12,822 bases of DNA from Ruminococcus sp. UBA4321 (GTDB lineage: Bacteria > Bacillota > Clostridia > Oscillospirales > Ruminococcaceae). Each line of letters begins with the position of its first letter. Within the stretch, counting starts at the first letter, position 1. Below are positions 1 through 6,978 of the stretch, in pieces. The position numbers were made by a program, and so were the translations under genes. Location of the stretch: assembly GCA_002393815.1 (NCBI GenBank), contig DGUB01000085.1, positions 5,408 through 18,229 on the forward strand. The letters run 5' to 3'. The notes beneath the pieces are model-generated. The model was not told the origin of the DNA, did no database searches, and saw only the letters and a program-made list of their open reading frames with translations.

Positions 1-157
1 TTGCCGGATTGGAGTTAATCAGCACGACTTCCAGTCCTTCCTGTTTCAAAGCACGGCAGGCCTGTGCCCCTGCATAGTCAAATTCGGCAGCCTGTCCGAT
101 GATGATAGGCCCTGAACCGATAACCAGTACTTTTTTGATATCTTTTCTTAATGGCAT
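1..157 (-). CDS. carB: Carbamoyl-phosphate synthase large subunit, N-terminal fragment
   Basis: This is the first 52 codons of the large subunit of carbamoyl-phosphate synthase, which makes carbamoyl phosphate from bicarbonate, ATP and the ammonia channelled from the small subunit CarA. The gene runs off the window at base 1. The translation begins [20 protein letters not shown] and continues with a [18 protein letters not shown] segment, the highly conserved N-terminal ATP-grasp entry region of CarB (family knowledge). The ATG at 157-155 lies 2 nt after the carA stop codon, and a GGGAGAAG ribosome binding site sits inside the 3' end of carA, so the two subunits are probably translationally coupled. 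It is the last visible gene of the pyr operon. The call is secure despite the short length. Confidence 0.95.
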   Translation of the reverse strand, partial: MPLRKDIKKVLVIGSGPIIIGQAAEFDYAGAQACRALKQEGLEVVLINSNPA

Positions 158-159
158 GA

Positions 160-1269
160 TTACTCTTCTCCCTTCTGCATTCTGGAAATAAATTCGTCAA
201 ACAGATACGCCGTATCAAGAGGTCCTCCGTGTGCTTCCGGATGGAACTGCACTGTGAATGCATTGCAGTTATGATATCTGACACCTTCACAGGTCTTGTC
301 ATTCGCGTTGATATGAGACACTTCACCGATTTCCGGGTTCAGGCTTTCACCTACGACAGCATAGCCGTGATTCTGGCTTGTAACGTAAGTTTTCCCGGAC
401 TGTAAGTCAATCACGGGCTGATTTGCACCTCTGTGACCGTATTTGAGTTTTTCGGTCTTTGCACCCTGAGACAGTGCCATGAGCTGATGACCTAAACAGA
501 TGCCGAATATCGGAATATTCAGTTTTGCGATTTCTTTCAGATTTTCGATAATCTGAATATTTTCCGCCGGGTCTCCGGGACCGTTGGACAGCATAATTCC
601 GTCAGGATTGAGAACTTTTATCGTTTCTGCTGTAGTATCAGCAGGGACAACGACAACTTCACAGTTCCTCTTGACGAGTTCCTGACGGATATTTCTTTTA
701 TATCCAAAATCGAATAAAGCGACTTTATACTTTGCCGGACATTCCGGAGAATAGGTTTTAGTTTCCGGATTGGTGACGGATTCGACAGCATTCACAACGG
801 CATAAGCCTTGATTTTTTCCAGAAGAGAAGGAAGATTCTGTTCCGGATTTTCGGTTGTAACAGCACCGTTCATGACACCTGCTTCGCGGAGGGTTCTGGT
901 AAGACGGCGCGTATCAATATTGTATAAGCCGATAATATGCTGAGATTTCAAAAAATTCTGAATATTATCTTCACAGCGGAAGTTCGACGGCGCGTTGCAC
1001 CATTCGCGGACAATATAGCCGCTGACGTAAGATTTACTGGATTCATAATCCTGAGAGTTTACCCCGTAATTGCCAATCAGAGGAAATGTCTGTGTGACAA
1101 TCTGTCCGTAATAACTGGGATCTGTTAACGTCTCCTGATAGCCTGTCATGCTGGTGGTGAAAACAACTTCTCCGATAACAGTGCCTGTTTCGCCGAAACT
1201 GTTCCCCTTGAAAATCTGACCGTCCGCGAGGACAAGCCATGCCGGCTGTGCATGTTTTATCAATGCCAT
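160..1269 (-). CDS. carA: Carbamoyl-phosphate synthase small (glutaminase) subunit
   Basis: CarA hydrolyses glutamine and passes ammonia to CarB, the first step of cytosolic de novo pyrimidine (and arginine) synthesis. The 369-aa product has the usual length. The N-terminal CPSase small-chain domain (about residues 10-140) includes [20 protein letters not shown] and NIDTRRLTR. The C-terminal class I glutamine amidotransferase domain (about 182-365) has LSNGPGDP at 227-234, the nucleophile Cys258 in [18 protein letters not shown] at 276-286, and the catalytic His343/Glu345 in QFHPEA. All triad residues are present, so it should be active. The start ATG at 1269 is preceded by AGAAAGGGTG. It sits 75 nt downstream of pyrF, the longest gap inside the operon, and 2 nt before carB. 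Linkage to pyrF and pyrC indicates the pyrimidine rather than an arginine-specific enzyme. Confidence 0.97.
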   Translation of the reverse strand: MALIKHAQPAWLVLADGQIFKGNSFGETGTVIGEVVFTTSMTGYQETLTDPSYYGQIVTQTFPLIGNYGVNSQDYESSKSYVSGYIVREWCNAPSNFRCEDNIQNFLKSQHIIGLYNIDTRRLTRTLREAGVMNGAVTTENPEQNLPSLLEKIKAYAVVNAVESVTNPETKTYSPECPAKYKVALFDFGYKRNIRQELVKRNCEVVVVPADTTAETIKVLNPDGIMLSNGPGDPAENIQIIENLKEIAKLNIPIFGICLGHQLMALSQGAKTEKLKYGHRGANQPVIDLQSGKTYVTSQNHGYAVVGESLNPEIGEVSHINANDKTCEGVRYHNCNAFTVQFHPEAHGGPLDTAYLFDEFISRMQKGEE

Positions 1270-1306
1270 ATACTACACCCTTTCTGATAATTTATCATAA
1301 CCGGGT

Positions 1307-1331
1307 CAGAATGCCGGAATTCGGCATTCTG
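1307..1331 (-). other. Intergenic hairpin between pyrF and carA
   Basis: A perfect 10-bp inverted repeat (arms CAGAATGCCG and CGGCATTCTG, 5-nt loop) lies in the 75-nt gap between the pyrF stop and carA. Read on the minus strand, no U-tract follows, so it does not look like an intrinsic terminator. A second small AT palindrome (TGATAA/TTATCA) lies just upstream of the carA ribosome binding site. The hairpin could be an RNA processing or stability element that adjusts carAB relative to pyrF; that role is inference. Confidence 0.5.
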
Positions 1332-1344
1332 CACCGGATTTCTG

Positions 1345-2268
1345 TTACTTGATTTTGACGAACTGCGTGATATCGTCTCTCATGCGGATGGCTTCACGTC
1401 TTGCCGCTTTTGCGAATTCCTGCGGATTGCAGCCTTCTTTCTGATAAGCGCACATAATCGCTCTGGAGGAGTTCACGATACCACCGAGACCATTTTCATC
1501 AAATGCGCCGGCAACGCCTTCCGCACCGCCGCCCTGTGCGCCGTAACCCGGCACTAAGAAGAATGTGTGCGGCAGTCTCTTTCTTAATTCTTTCAGCTGT
1601 TCCGGATAAGTCGCGCCGACTACTGCGCCGACTGCGGAATAGCCGAATTCTCCGACGGTATCTGCGCCCCATGTTTCGCACAGGTCGCCCATTCTTGCAT
1701 AAAGCGGTTCGCCGTCAATCAGTCTGTCCTGTAATTCTCCGCTGGACGGATTGGAAGTCTTTACCAGCACGAAAATACCTTTATCACGTTCTTTACAGGT
1801 TTCCAGAAGCGGATTGATGCCGTCAGAACCCAGATAGCCGTTGACTGTCAGTGCATCCGAGCCGAACGGTTCTATTTCCATATCGCCGACTTTGACTGCA
1901 CCCAGATGCGCTGCTGTATAAGCCTGCATAGTTGCGCCGATGTCGTTTCTCTTGCCGTCCGTGATGACGAACATGCCTTTCAGCTGTGCATAGCGGATAG
2001 TATCTTCCAGAGTCTTGATACCCTGAAAACCGTACATTTCATAATAGGCTGCCTGCGGCTTGATTGCCGGAACAATATCATAAATTTCGTCGATAATCGC
2101 CTTATTGAAAGCATAGATAGCTCTTGCGGCGGTCTTGAGGGTAGAGCCGTCATCTTCCTGATATTTCTTGAATAAATATTCCGGAACATAGTCAAGCTTC
2201 GGGTCAAGTCCTACTACGGACGGATTTCCGGTTTCTTTGATTTTCTTGATTAATCTGTCAAATCCCAT
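1345..2268 (-). CDS. pyrF: Orotidine 5'-phosphate decarboxylase (long, type 2 form)
   Basis: PyrF decarboxylates OMP to UMP, the last step of UMP synthesis. The 307-aa product fits the longer 'subfamily 2' OMP decarboxylases better than the roughly 230-aa Bacillus type. The active-site signature DGKRNDIG lies at residues 104-111, with Lys106 and Asp109 as the expected catalytic charge network. Substrate and phosphate-binding elements are visible as VGLDPKLDYVP (19-29), VPGYGAQGGG (239-248) and NSSRAI (266-271). The start ATG at 2268 follows AAGGAG with a 9-nt spacer. It lies 23 nt after the flavodoxin-like gene and 75 nt before carA, so it belongs to the same operon. Nothing suggests inactivation. 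Confidence 0.96.
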   Translation of the reverse strand: MGFDRLIKKIKETGNPSVVGLDPKLDYVPEYLFKKYQEDDGSTLKTAARAIYAFNKAIIDEIYDIVPAIKPQAAYYEMYGFQGIKTLEDTIRYAQLKGMFVITDGKRNDIGATMQAYTAAHLGAVKVGDMEIEPFGSDALTVNGYLGSDGINPLLETCKERDKGIFVLVKTSNPSSGELQDRLIDGEPLYARMGDLCETWGADTVGEFGYSAVGAVVGATYPEQLKELRKRLPHTFFLVPGYGAQGGGAEGVAGAFDENGLGGIVNSSRAIMCAYQKEGCNPQEFAKAARREAIRMRDDITQFVKIK

Positions 2269-2291
2269 GATTAAAATCTCCTTTTCGTTTT

Positions 2292-2870
2292 TTAGATAAA
2301 GTTAGTAAATATTTTCTTGACAGCCGCTGGCGGTTCGATTCCGGCAGCTTTTCCGGCTTCGATGCATTTAAGCATCCATGCCATATTTCTGCCGAGTACC
2401 TGCATAATCTGAATGCCTTCTTCATCGGCTCTGACATCATCTGGTGTGAAGCCATGGACAATATTCCAGTATCTGGAAGATACCACAGGCATTTCAGCAT
2501 AGGTAAAATATTTATTTATCACATCGAGCGTGGCTGTTGTTCCGCCGCGTCTTGCAGAAGCGACTGCCGCCGCAGGTTTCATGCGCAAATCTGCCTCTGC
2601 CGTCATGAATAACCTGTCAAGAACAGCAATGATTTCACCGGTAGGTGATGCAAAATAAACGGGCGAACCGATTACCAAACCGTCAGCTTCCTTCATTTTT
2701 CCGGCGATTTCTTTTACAAGTGTATTAATGTTTCCGTTGACGGCATCTTTGCCGATATGCATGATTTCTGTTTCAATGCCTGATTCATTCAGAACTTTTG
2801 CAACTTCAGATAATGCTGTAAAAGTACAGCCCTTTTCTCTCCGGCTTCCGTTGAGCATAAGAACTTTCAT
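2292..2870 (-). CDS. Flavodoxin-fold NAD(P)H-dependent FMN reductase-like protein
   Basis: The 192-aa product resembles the NADPH-dependent FMN reductase / flavodoxin-like family, soluble FMN-binding redox proteins. It starts with a beta strand and phosphate loop, MKVLMLNGSRREKGCT (1-16), followed by the flavin-loop motif GSPVYFASPTG (68-78), DRLF (85-88) and the second flavin loop ASARRGGTT (104-112). It lacks the CxxCxxC cluster of iron-sulfur flavoproteins. The C-terminal part (about 155-192) is helical. The ribosome binding site GGAGG is 7 nt from the ATG. It lies in the pyr operon, 23 nt from both neighbours, but no known pyrimidine step requires it; a link to dihydroorotate oxidation is possible but unproven. 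The exact substrate cannot be read from the sequence. Confidence 0.8.
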   Translation of the reverse strand: MKVLMLNGSRREKGCTFTALSEVAKVLNESGIETEIMHIGKDAVNGNINTLVKEIAGKMKEADGLVIGSPVYFASPTGEIIAVLDRLFMTAEADLRMKPAAAVASARRGGTTATLDVINKYFTYAEMPVVSSRYWNIVHGFTPDDVRADEEGIQIMQVLGRNMAWMLKCIEAGKAAGIEPPAAVKKIFTNFI

Positions 2871-2893
2871 TTGATAACCTCCATAGATTTGAT

Positions 2894-3346
2894 TTATTTC
2901 ATACGGTCAGGAATACAATAACCTGCCGCCTGAAGCCGATGTACATAATCCGGATTGCTGAGCCGTGCTTCGGATTCCGCACGGAGCTGACGGAAGTTTC
3001 CGCCGTTCTTTTTCTGAATCATATCCCAGACCGCGGCAATTATCATCAGAAGTTCCAGAAACAGAAACGCAGTCAGTTTCGGAAGATTCTGAACAAATGC
3101 CATGACCGTGACAAGCATTATCGGGATAATGAAAATCAGAATGATAATATTCTGCCGAATATTCAGACTTTCCGGTTCGATTCCGGTCAGTGCAATTTCA
3201 TGATAACGAATATCAAGATAGTCTTTTCCGCACTGACAAGACCGGATTGGACTGCCGTACAGGATGGCTTTTGTCTCGCGTTCGCTGTAGACCTGACGGC
3301 GGCAGTACGGGCATTTCCGTTCGATAACCAGCCGAAGTTCTTCCAT
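2894..3346 (-). CDS. Small zinc-ribbon-like protein with two membrane helices
   Basis: I do not recognise this 150-aa protein. The N-terminus has four cysteines in a zinc-ribbon-like arrangement: CPYC at 12-15 and CQC at 37-39. Two strongly hydrophobic segments follow, at about 64-86 (IRQNIIILIFIIPIMLVTVM) and 91-110 (LTAFLFLELLMIIAAVWDMI), joined by a very short loop, so it is probably a membrane hairpin with both ends on the same side. The basic, soluble C-terminus (111-150) includes NPDYVHRLQAAGY. The start is supported by AGAGGTG upstream of the ATG. It lies 22 nt downstream of pyrC and 23 nt before the flavodoxin-like gene, so it is co-transcribed with pyrimidine genes. Function is unknown. 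Confidence 0.75.
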   Translation of the reverse strand: MEELRLVIERKCPYCRRQVYSERETKAILYGSPIRSCQCGKDYLDIRYHEIALTGIEPESLNIRQNIIILIFIIPIMLVTVMAFVQNLPKLTAFLFLELLMIIAAVWDMIQKKNGGNFRQLRAESEARLSNPDYVHRLQAAGYCIPDRMK

Positions 3347-3368
3347 AAAAAAGCACCTCTTTCCAGAA

Positions 3369-4634
3369 TTACTTATTTTCGTATCTGATAACGCCGTCGG
3401 TGATAGTCATCATGACTTTTCCGGTGAGTTCCATGCCGCGGAATGCCGTGTTACAGGATTTGCTGTGCAGTTTTTCGGGTTCGACTGTCCATTTGCGGTT
3501 CAAATCCACAAGAATTAGATTCGCGGGTTCGCCCTCACGAAGTTTGACTGGCGGAAGATTCAGCAATTTTCTGGGGCGTTCCGACATCAGGCTGATGATT
3601 TTTTCCAGACTGCATTTGCCTGTACGATATAATGCTGTCAGCGTGGCGGCAAGTGAGGTTTCCAGTCCGACGATACCGTTCGGAGCAGTTTCAAAATTTT
3701 CTTTTTCCTCCTGTGTATGAGGGGCATGGTCAGTGACAATGCAGTCAATAGTGCCGTCCAGAACAGCCTGTTCGATGGCGATTCTGTCTTCTTCCTCACG
3801 GAGCGGAGGATTCATTCTGTCATTGGCATTTCTGGAGCGCAGTTTTTCATGAGTCAACATAAAATAATGCGGTGCGGTTTCACAAGTCACCTGAACGCCT
3901 AAGCGTTTGGCTTCGCGAATAATATCAACACTGCCCTTTGTGCTGACATGGCAGATGTGAATTCTGCCCTTGACGGAACTTGCAAGAATGATTTCTCTTG
4001 CTGTGATGTAGTCTTCGGAAGCTCTGTCCATGCCTTTTACGCCGAGTTCTTCGGAAATACTGCCCTTATGCATAATACCGCCGTTAATGATATCCAAATC
4101 TTCGCAGTGAGAAGCTACCAGAATGCCTTCCTGATAAGCCTTATCGAGTGCCTGACGCATGAGTTCGGCATTTTTGACAGGTCTGCCGTCATCGGAAAGA
4201 CAAGCCGCGCCGCTGGCTTTGAGTTCGGCGAAATCTGTTAATTCTTCGCCTTTCATGCCTTTGGTGATACACGCAACCGGACGGACATCCACGCCGGTAT
4301 CTTTCGCCTTATCGAGGATATATTTCAGAATTTCCGGCGAATCGACAGGCGGAACAGTATTCGGCATACAGAGTACGCCTGTCACGCCTCCTGCAAGTGC
4401 CGCCTGACAGCCTGTGAGAATATCTTCTTTATGTGTCTGACCGGGGTCACGGAAATGCACATGCATATCAAACAAGCCCGGCAGAGCGGTCAGTTCTGAA
4501 CCGTCGATAACCCTGTCCGCGCCGACTGTAATATCCGGTGCAATTCTGGCGATTCTGCCGTCCTGAATGAAAATATCCGTTTTCTGATTCAGGCAGGAAT
4601 CCACTGCATGAACATTCTTGATTAATAAACTCAT
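3369..4634 (-). CDS. pyrC: Dihydroorotase, class I
   Basis: Dihydroorotase catalyses the reversible cyclisation of N-carbamoyl-L-aspartate to dihydroorotate, the third step of pyrimidine synthesis. The 421-aa length matches class I enzymes of Firmicutes. The metal-binding signature DMHVHFRDPG is at residues 56-65 (His58, His60). Further expected metal or substrate positions are Asp149 in SDDG, His176 in ASHCED, His229 in CHVST and the catalytic Asp302 in TDHAPH. The cyclic amidohydrolase barrel is flanked by small beta sandwiches at both ends. The ATG at 4634 follows GGAAGGAG. It is the first gene of the pyr operon and lies directly behind an attenuator-like leader, so expression is likely tuned by transcription termination. 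No key residue is missing. Confidence 0.97.
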   Translation of the reverse strand: MSLLIKNVHAVDSCLNQKTDIFIQDGRIARIAPDITVGADRVIDGSELTALPGLFDMHVHFRDPGQTHKEDILTGCQAALAGGVTGVLCMPNTVPPVDSPEILKYILDKAKDTGVDVRPVACITKGMKGEELTDFAELKASGAACLSDDGRPVKNAELMRQALDKAYQEGILVASHCEDLDIINGGIMHKGSISEELGVKGMDRASEDYITAREIILASSVKGRIHICHVSTKGSVDIIREAKRLGVQVTCETAPHYFMLTHEKLRSRNANDRMNPPLREEEDRIAIEQAVLDGTIDCIVTDHAPHTQEEKENFETAPNGIVGLETSLAATLTALYRTGKCSLEKIISLMSERPRKLLNLPPVKLREGEPANLILVDLNRKWTVEPEKLHSKSCNTAFRGMELTGKVMMTITDGVIRYENK

Positions 4635-4668
4635 AAATTTTTTAACTCCTTCCGGGGTATGAATTTAC

Positions 4669-4707
4669 AAAAAAACGCCCGTCCGTCGGCAGACAGAGAG
4701 GCGTTTT
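4669..4707 (-). terminator. Intrinsic terminator in pyr leader (attenuator)
   Basis: Read on the minus strand, an 8-bp stem AAAACGCC/GGCGTTTT (4700-4707 with 4672-4679) encloses an inner 5-bp stem GUCUG/CGGAC with a 4-nt loop and ends in seven U residues (4669-4675). It lies between the pyr promoter and pyrC, so it can only act as a leader terminator, that is an attenuator. Its 5' half can pair instead with upstream leader sequence at 4735-4748, giving an antiterminator alternative. Confidence 0.8.
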
Positions 4708-4736
4708 GAGTCTGTTATGATATAGAATAAAATTCG

Positions 4737-4756
4737 CAATCTGTGCCGTCAGATTG
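4737..4756 (-). promoter_or_regulatory. Leader hairpin, candidate anti-antiterminator
   Basis: A perfect 7-bp hairpin, arms CAATCTG and CAGATTG with loop ACGGCA (minus strand), forms near the 5' end of the predicted pyr transcript. Its loop and 3' arm are the same bases (4735-4748) that could pair, as blocks CGGC, ACAGA and GCG, with GCCG, UCUGU and CGC inside the 5' half of the terminator. Formation of this hairpin would therefore free the terminator. The loop does not show the PyrR-binding consensus known from Bacillus, so the ligand or protein is unknown. Confidence 0.55.
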
Positions 4757-4766
4757 ATTTTCTTTT

Positions 4767-4795
4767 ATTATATCATATCGCGAGGAATTTGTCCA
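4767..4795 (-). promoter_or_regulatory. Sigma-A promoter of the pyr operon
   Basis: The minus strand reads TGGACA (4795-4790), a 17-nt spacer, then TATAAT (4772-4767). Transcription would start near 4760, leaving a leader of roughly 125 nt before the pyrC ATG at 4634. The -35 lies only 25 nt beyond the stop codon of the upstream 187-aa gene. Confidence 0.85.
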
Positions 4796-4820
4796 GTGTT
4801 TTTTTCAGATTTTTTAAAAA

Positions 4821-5384
4821 TTAGCCCTGCAAGCCTCCGTTCTCGAAAGAACCACCCGCATTTAGATAAATTAAAACAGAATGATAAGCGAAATAATCCG
4901 GCGAGCAGTCGCACCATATCTCAGTGAAAGCTTCTTCATCTTCATAGGGGCAGTTGAAAGTAATTGCTGTCAAATGCAGACTTTCAGAGAATGCCTGTTC
5001 GGTGATAGGCAGAAAAACTTTCTGACCGTCTTCCATGATATAGTATTCCGGTTCGTCTGCCTCTTCGTCGTCTTCATCATAGTAAGGTTCTGCGGAAGAT
5101 GCCCAGTCTTCGGCGAGTTCGAGAATATCATCATCAAAGAGAGTCTGCAAAACATCCTGACGGTGCTGATTTATCCATGCAAGATACTTTTCCAGAAAAA
5201 CAAGAATTTCTTCCGGCAGAGTTTTTTGATTTTCATCCGCAGGCGGGTCATCAAAACAGATGTTAATGTTTATTTCTTCGCCCCAGACGGAAGCTTTTCC
5301 GGAATAGGAGAAAACATCATCCGGAGTGATATTTTCAATTTTGATACATTCCGGAAAGTTCCGGATTTCTTCAAGGTGGTTCAT
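4821..5384 (-). CDS. Acidic DUF2262-like protein, possible immunity-type protein
   Basis: This 187-aa soluble, strongly acidic protein has no signal peptide or membrane helix. The C-terminal segment, with WCDCSPDYFAYHSVLIYL at 157-174 followed by a Gly-rich end, resembles the tail of DUF2262/DUF2004-type proteins, some of which act as immunity proteins in polymorphic toxin systems; this is recall of a pattern, not a search. A run of Asp/Glu (YYDEDDEEADEPEYY, 101-115) marks a flexible middle. The gene begins 3 nt after the SUKH gene, and its AGGAGG ribosome binding site is built from the last codons of that gene, so the pair is probably co-translated. It is the last gene of the operon, and no terminator hairpin follows before the pyr promoter. 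Confidence 0.75.
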   Translation of the reverse strand: MNHLEEIRNFPECIKIENITPDDVFSYSGKASVWGEEININICFDDPPADENQKTLPEEILVFLEKYLAWINQHRQDVLQTLFDDDILELAEDWASSAEPYYDEDDEEADEPEYYIMEDGQKVFLPITEQAFSESLHLTAITFNCPYEDEEAFTEIWCDCSPDYFAYHSVLIYLNAGGSFENGGLQG

Positions 5385-5387
5385 GTA

Positions 5388-6062
5388 TTATTCCTCCTGT
5401 TCAAAGCCGAGTATTTCAGAAATGATGCTGTCGATTTCTTCAAAATGTTCTTCCGAATCGGAAGAATACAGCAAATCGAAAACTTCGCCGTCATTATATA
5501 AAATCATGATGACCGTATCCGGATAAGGCTGGAAGAACTGCACACCGTGATACAAATCAGAATCCGCATCGGCACGAGGGAATTTTTCAGCAAGAATCTG
5601 AATCTGTTCGTTAGTTATCTCGTAAAATTCCTCATTGGAATATTCTTTTGAGAATACTGCCTGCATATAGGCTTCCGAAGTCAGAAACTGAGAAACAGAA
5701 TCACAGGTTTTATGCCATGTTTCACCGCTGTCATAGGTTTCATAGACAGGCGGATTTTCCTGATTTAAATCTGATTTTTTAACCGCCCATTCCGAAACGC
5801 ACTGATTCTCGACATAGAAAACGCAGTAATCCGGATAATTAAATTTTCCCAGATGATAATGACCATATTTTCCATCGGGGGTCAGCAGAAAATCCTGTGT
5901 GCCGTTCATTTCTGCGCATCCTCCGCAGAAACGGTAGTAATCTTCAAGAGCCTTCGGAATCGCGCCGAACTGTTTCCGGATTTGTTCGATATCTTCCTCC
6001 GGCAGAGGAACAGGCGCATCCAGAAGAAATAATTCACGGATATTCTGATAGTTATCATTCAT
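5388..6062 (-). CDS. SUKH (SMI1/KNR4) family protein
   Basis: This 224-aa acidic protein looks like a SUKH-superfamily member. The N-terminal half has the family pattern: LPEEDIEQIRKQFG (20-33), IPKALEDYYRFCGGCAEMNG (35-54) with the typical 'P..l..fy...gG' start, and later FYVENQCVSEWAVK (82-95) and a PPVYE strand (104-108). SUKH proteins are known as immunity proteins against contact-dependent or polymorphic toxins and also as general scaffolds (family knowledge). Residues about 140-224 form an extra acidic C-terminal part, PYPDTVIMILYNDGEVFDLL (179-198). The start codon overlaps the upstream gene's stop by 4 nt (ATGA). No toxin gene lies nearby, so an immunity role here is uncertain. Confidence 0.8.
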   Translation of the reverse strand: MNDNYQNIRELFLLDAPVPLPEEDIEQIRKQFGAIPKALEDYYRFCGGCAEMNGTQDFLLTPDGKYGHYHLGKFNYPDYCVFYVENQCVSEWAVKKSDLNQENPPVYETYDSGETWHKTCDSVSQFLTSEAYMQAVFSKEYSNEEFYEITNEQIQILAEKFPRADADSDLYHGVQFFQPYPDTVIMILYNDGEVFDLLYSSDSEEHFEEIDSIISEILGFEQEE

Positions 6063-6400
6063 AGCAAAGCATCTCCTTTTGGATAGATTTTTATCAGTGA
6101 ATCAGTTATATTGTTTTCCAGCGGTTTTATTTCTTTGAAATAGTCATCTGCATATAAATGCAGAATTGTCGAAATAATCGTTTCTTTATCCGCCGAAGTG
6201 ACAAGCACAAGATTGCTGTCAACCCGATAATAGTCGTAATATTCCAGTTCTGCCTGAAAATCCTGAACCAGTCTTTCAGGCGTATAAATATACAGTTGAA
6301 AGAGTGCTTTCTCAATCAGAACATAGACATCCTGCCTCCATCCTCTGCTGACAGCTTCAAATTCAGAGGCTTCTGAATCTTCTGAAAAATAAATATACAT
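6059..6400 (-). CDS. Small acidic protein of unknown function (113 aa)
   Basis: I do not recognise this 113-aa protein. It is soluble, rich in aromatic residues (LYIYTPERL, 36-44; ELEYYDYYRVDSNLVL, 51-66) and looks like a compact alpha/beta fold with no Cys or metal motif. Reality as a gene is supported by context: its ATG shares one base with the stop codon of the Uma2-like gene (TAATG), an AAAGGA ribosome binding site lies inside that gene's end, and its own stop overlaps the SUKH start by 4 nt. The size and setting are compatible with a small immunity-type or accessory protein, but nothing in the residues proves it. Confidence 0.7.
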   Translation of the reverse strand: MYIYFSEDSEASEFEAVSRGWRQDVYVLIEKALFQLYIYTPERLVQDFQAELEYYDYYRVDSNLVLVTSADKETIISTILHLYADDYFKEIKPLENNITDSLIKIYPKGDALL

Positions 6401-6963
6401 TATGTGAGATTTCCTTTCAGCAGTTCTGAAATATTGATTGACAGTTTTCTGTCATAGATTTCGACAGGGACAGACGTATCAAAAGTATAGATATCCGGCA
6501 GGTCATTTTTCTCGAAGAAATAGACGAGAGTTTTTTCATTTTTGGGGTCGACAATCCAGTATTCACGGACATGATTGTTTTTATAGAGTGCCTGTTTAGT
6601 AATCAGGTCAGTATCACGATTGGAAGAAAGGACTTCTATAATCCAGTCAGGCGCACCGATACAGCGTTTTCCGTCCATTTTAGAAGGGTCACACACTACA
6701 AGCACATCTGGAATCACGATAGTATGCTCATTTAATTTTACATCAAACGGTGCTAGTACAACCTTGCATTTGCCCTGATTTTTAAGGATATAGCTGTCAA
6801 TCCTATTTCCAAGGTGCATGACAATTCGCTGATGGATTTCATTTGGAGAAGCCATATCATAAATTTCGCCGTTGATTAATTCTTGTAATTTATCGCTTTT
6901 TTCTGTAAGGGTATCAAATTCAGCAACGGTATATAATTTACTATTTTCTTCTAATACAGCCAT
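6400..6963 (-). CDS. Uma2 family (DUF820) PD-(D/E)XK nuclease-like protein
   Basis: The 187-aa product matches the Uma2/DUF820 family, small proteins with a restriction-endonuclease-like fold that are widespread in cyanobacteria and scattered in Firmicutes; their biological role is mostly unproven. Diagnostic segments are YTVAEFDTL (11-19), ELINGEIYDMASPNEIHQRI (28-47), VIPDVLVVCDP (83-93), GAPDWIIEVLS (103-113) and the K-x3-LY...REYWIVDP region (123-140). Asp86, Glu110 and Lys123 are the likely active-site positions, so it appears intact. The ATG at 6963 uses GAGGAG, which straddles the stop codon of the DUF4317 gene 15 nt upstream. Its last base pair is shared with the next gene's start, indicating coupled translation. 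Confidence 0.88.
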   Translation of the reverse strand: MAVLEENSKLYTVAEFDTLTEKSDKLQELINGEIYDMASPNEIHQRIVMHLGNRIDSYILKNQGKCKVVLAPFDVKLNEHTIVIPDVLVVCDPSKMDGKRCIGAPDWIIEVLSSNRDTDLITKQALYKNNHVREYWIVDPKNEKTLVYFFEKNDLPDIYTFDTSVPVEIYDRKLSINISELLKGNLT

Positions 6964-6978
6964 AGAAAAGCACGCTCC

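Noticed and set aside
4681..4710. CAGACAGAGAGGC resembling a PyrR-binding loop
   Set aside because: The resemblance is on the plus strand, opposite to the transcribed pyr leader; the RNA would carry its complement.
4881..5501. Plus-strand open frame of 206 codons
   Set aside because: It lies antisense across two well-supported operon genes and its Phe/Ile-rich translation is the expected shadow of acidic GAA/GAT-rich coding sequence.
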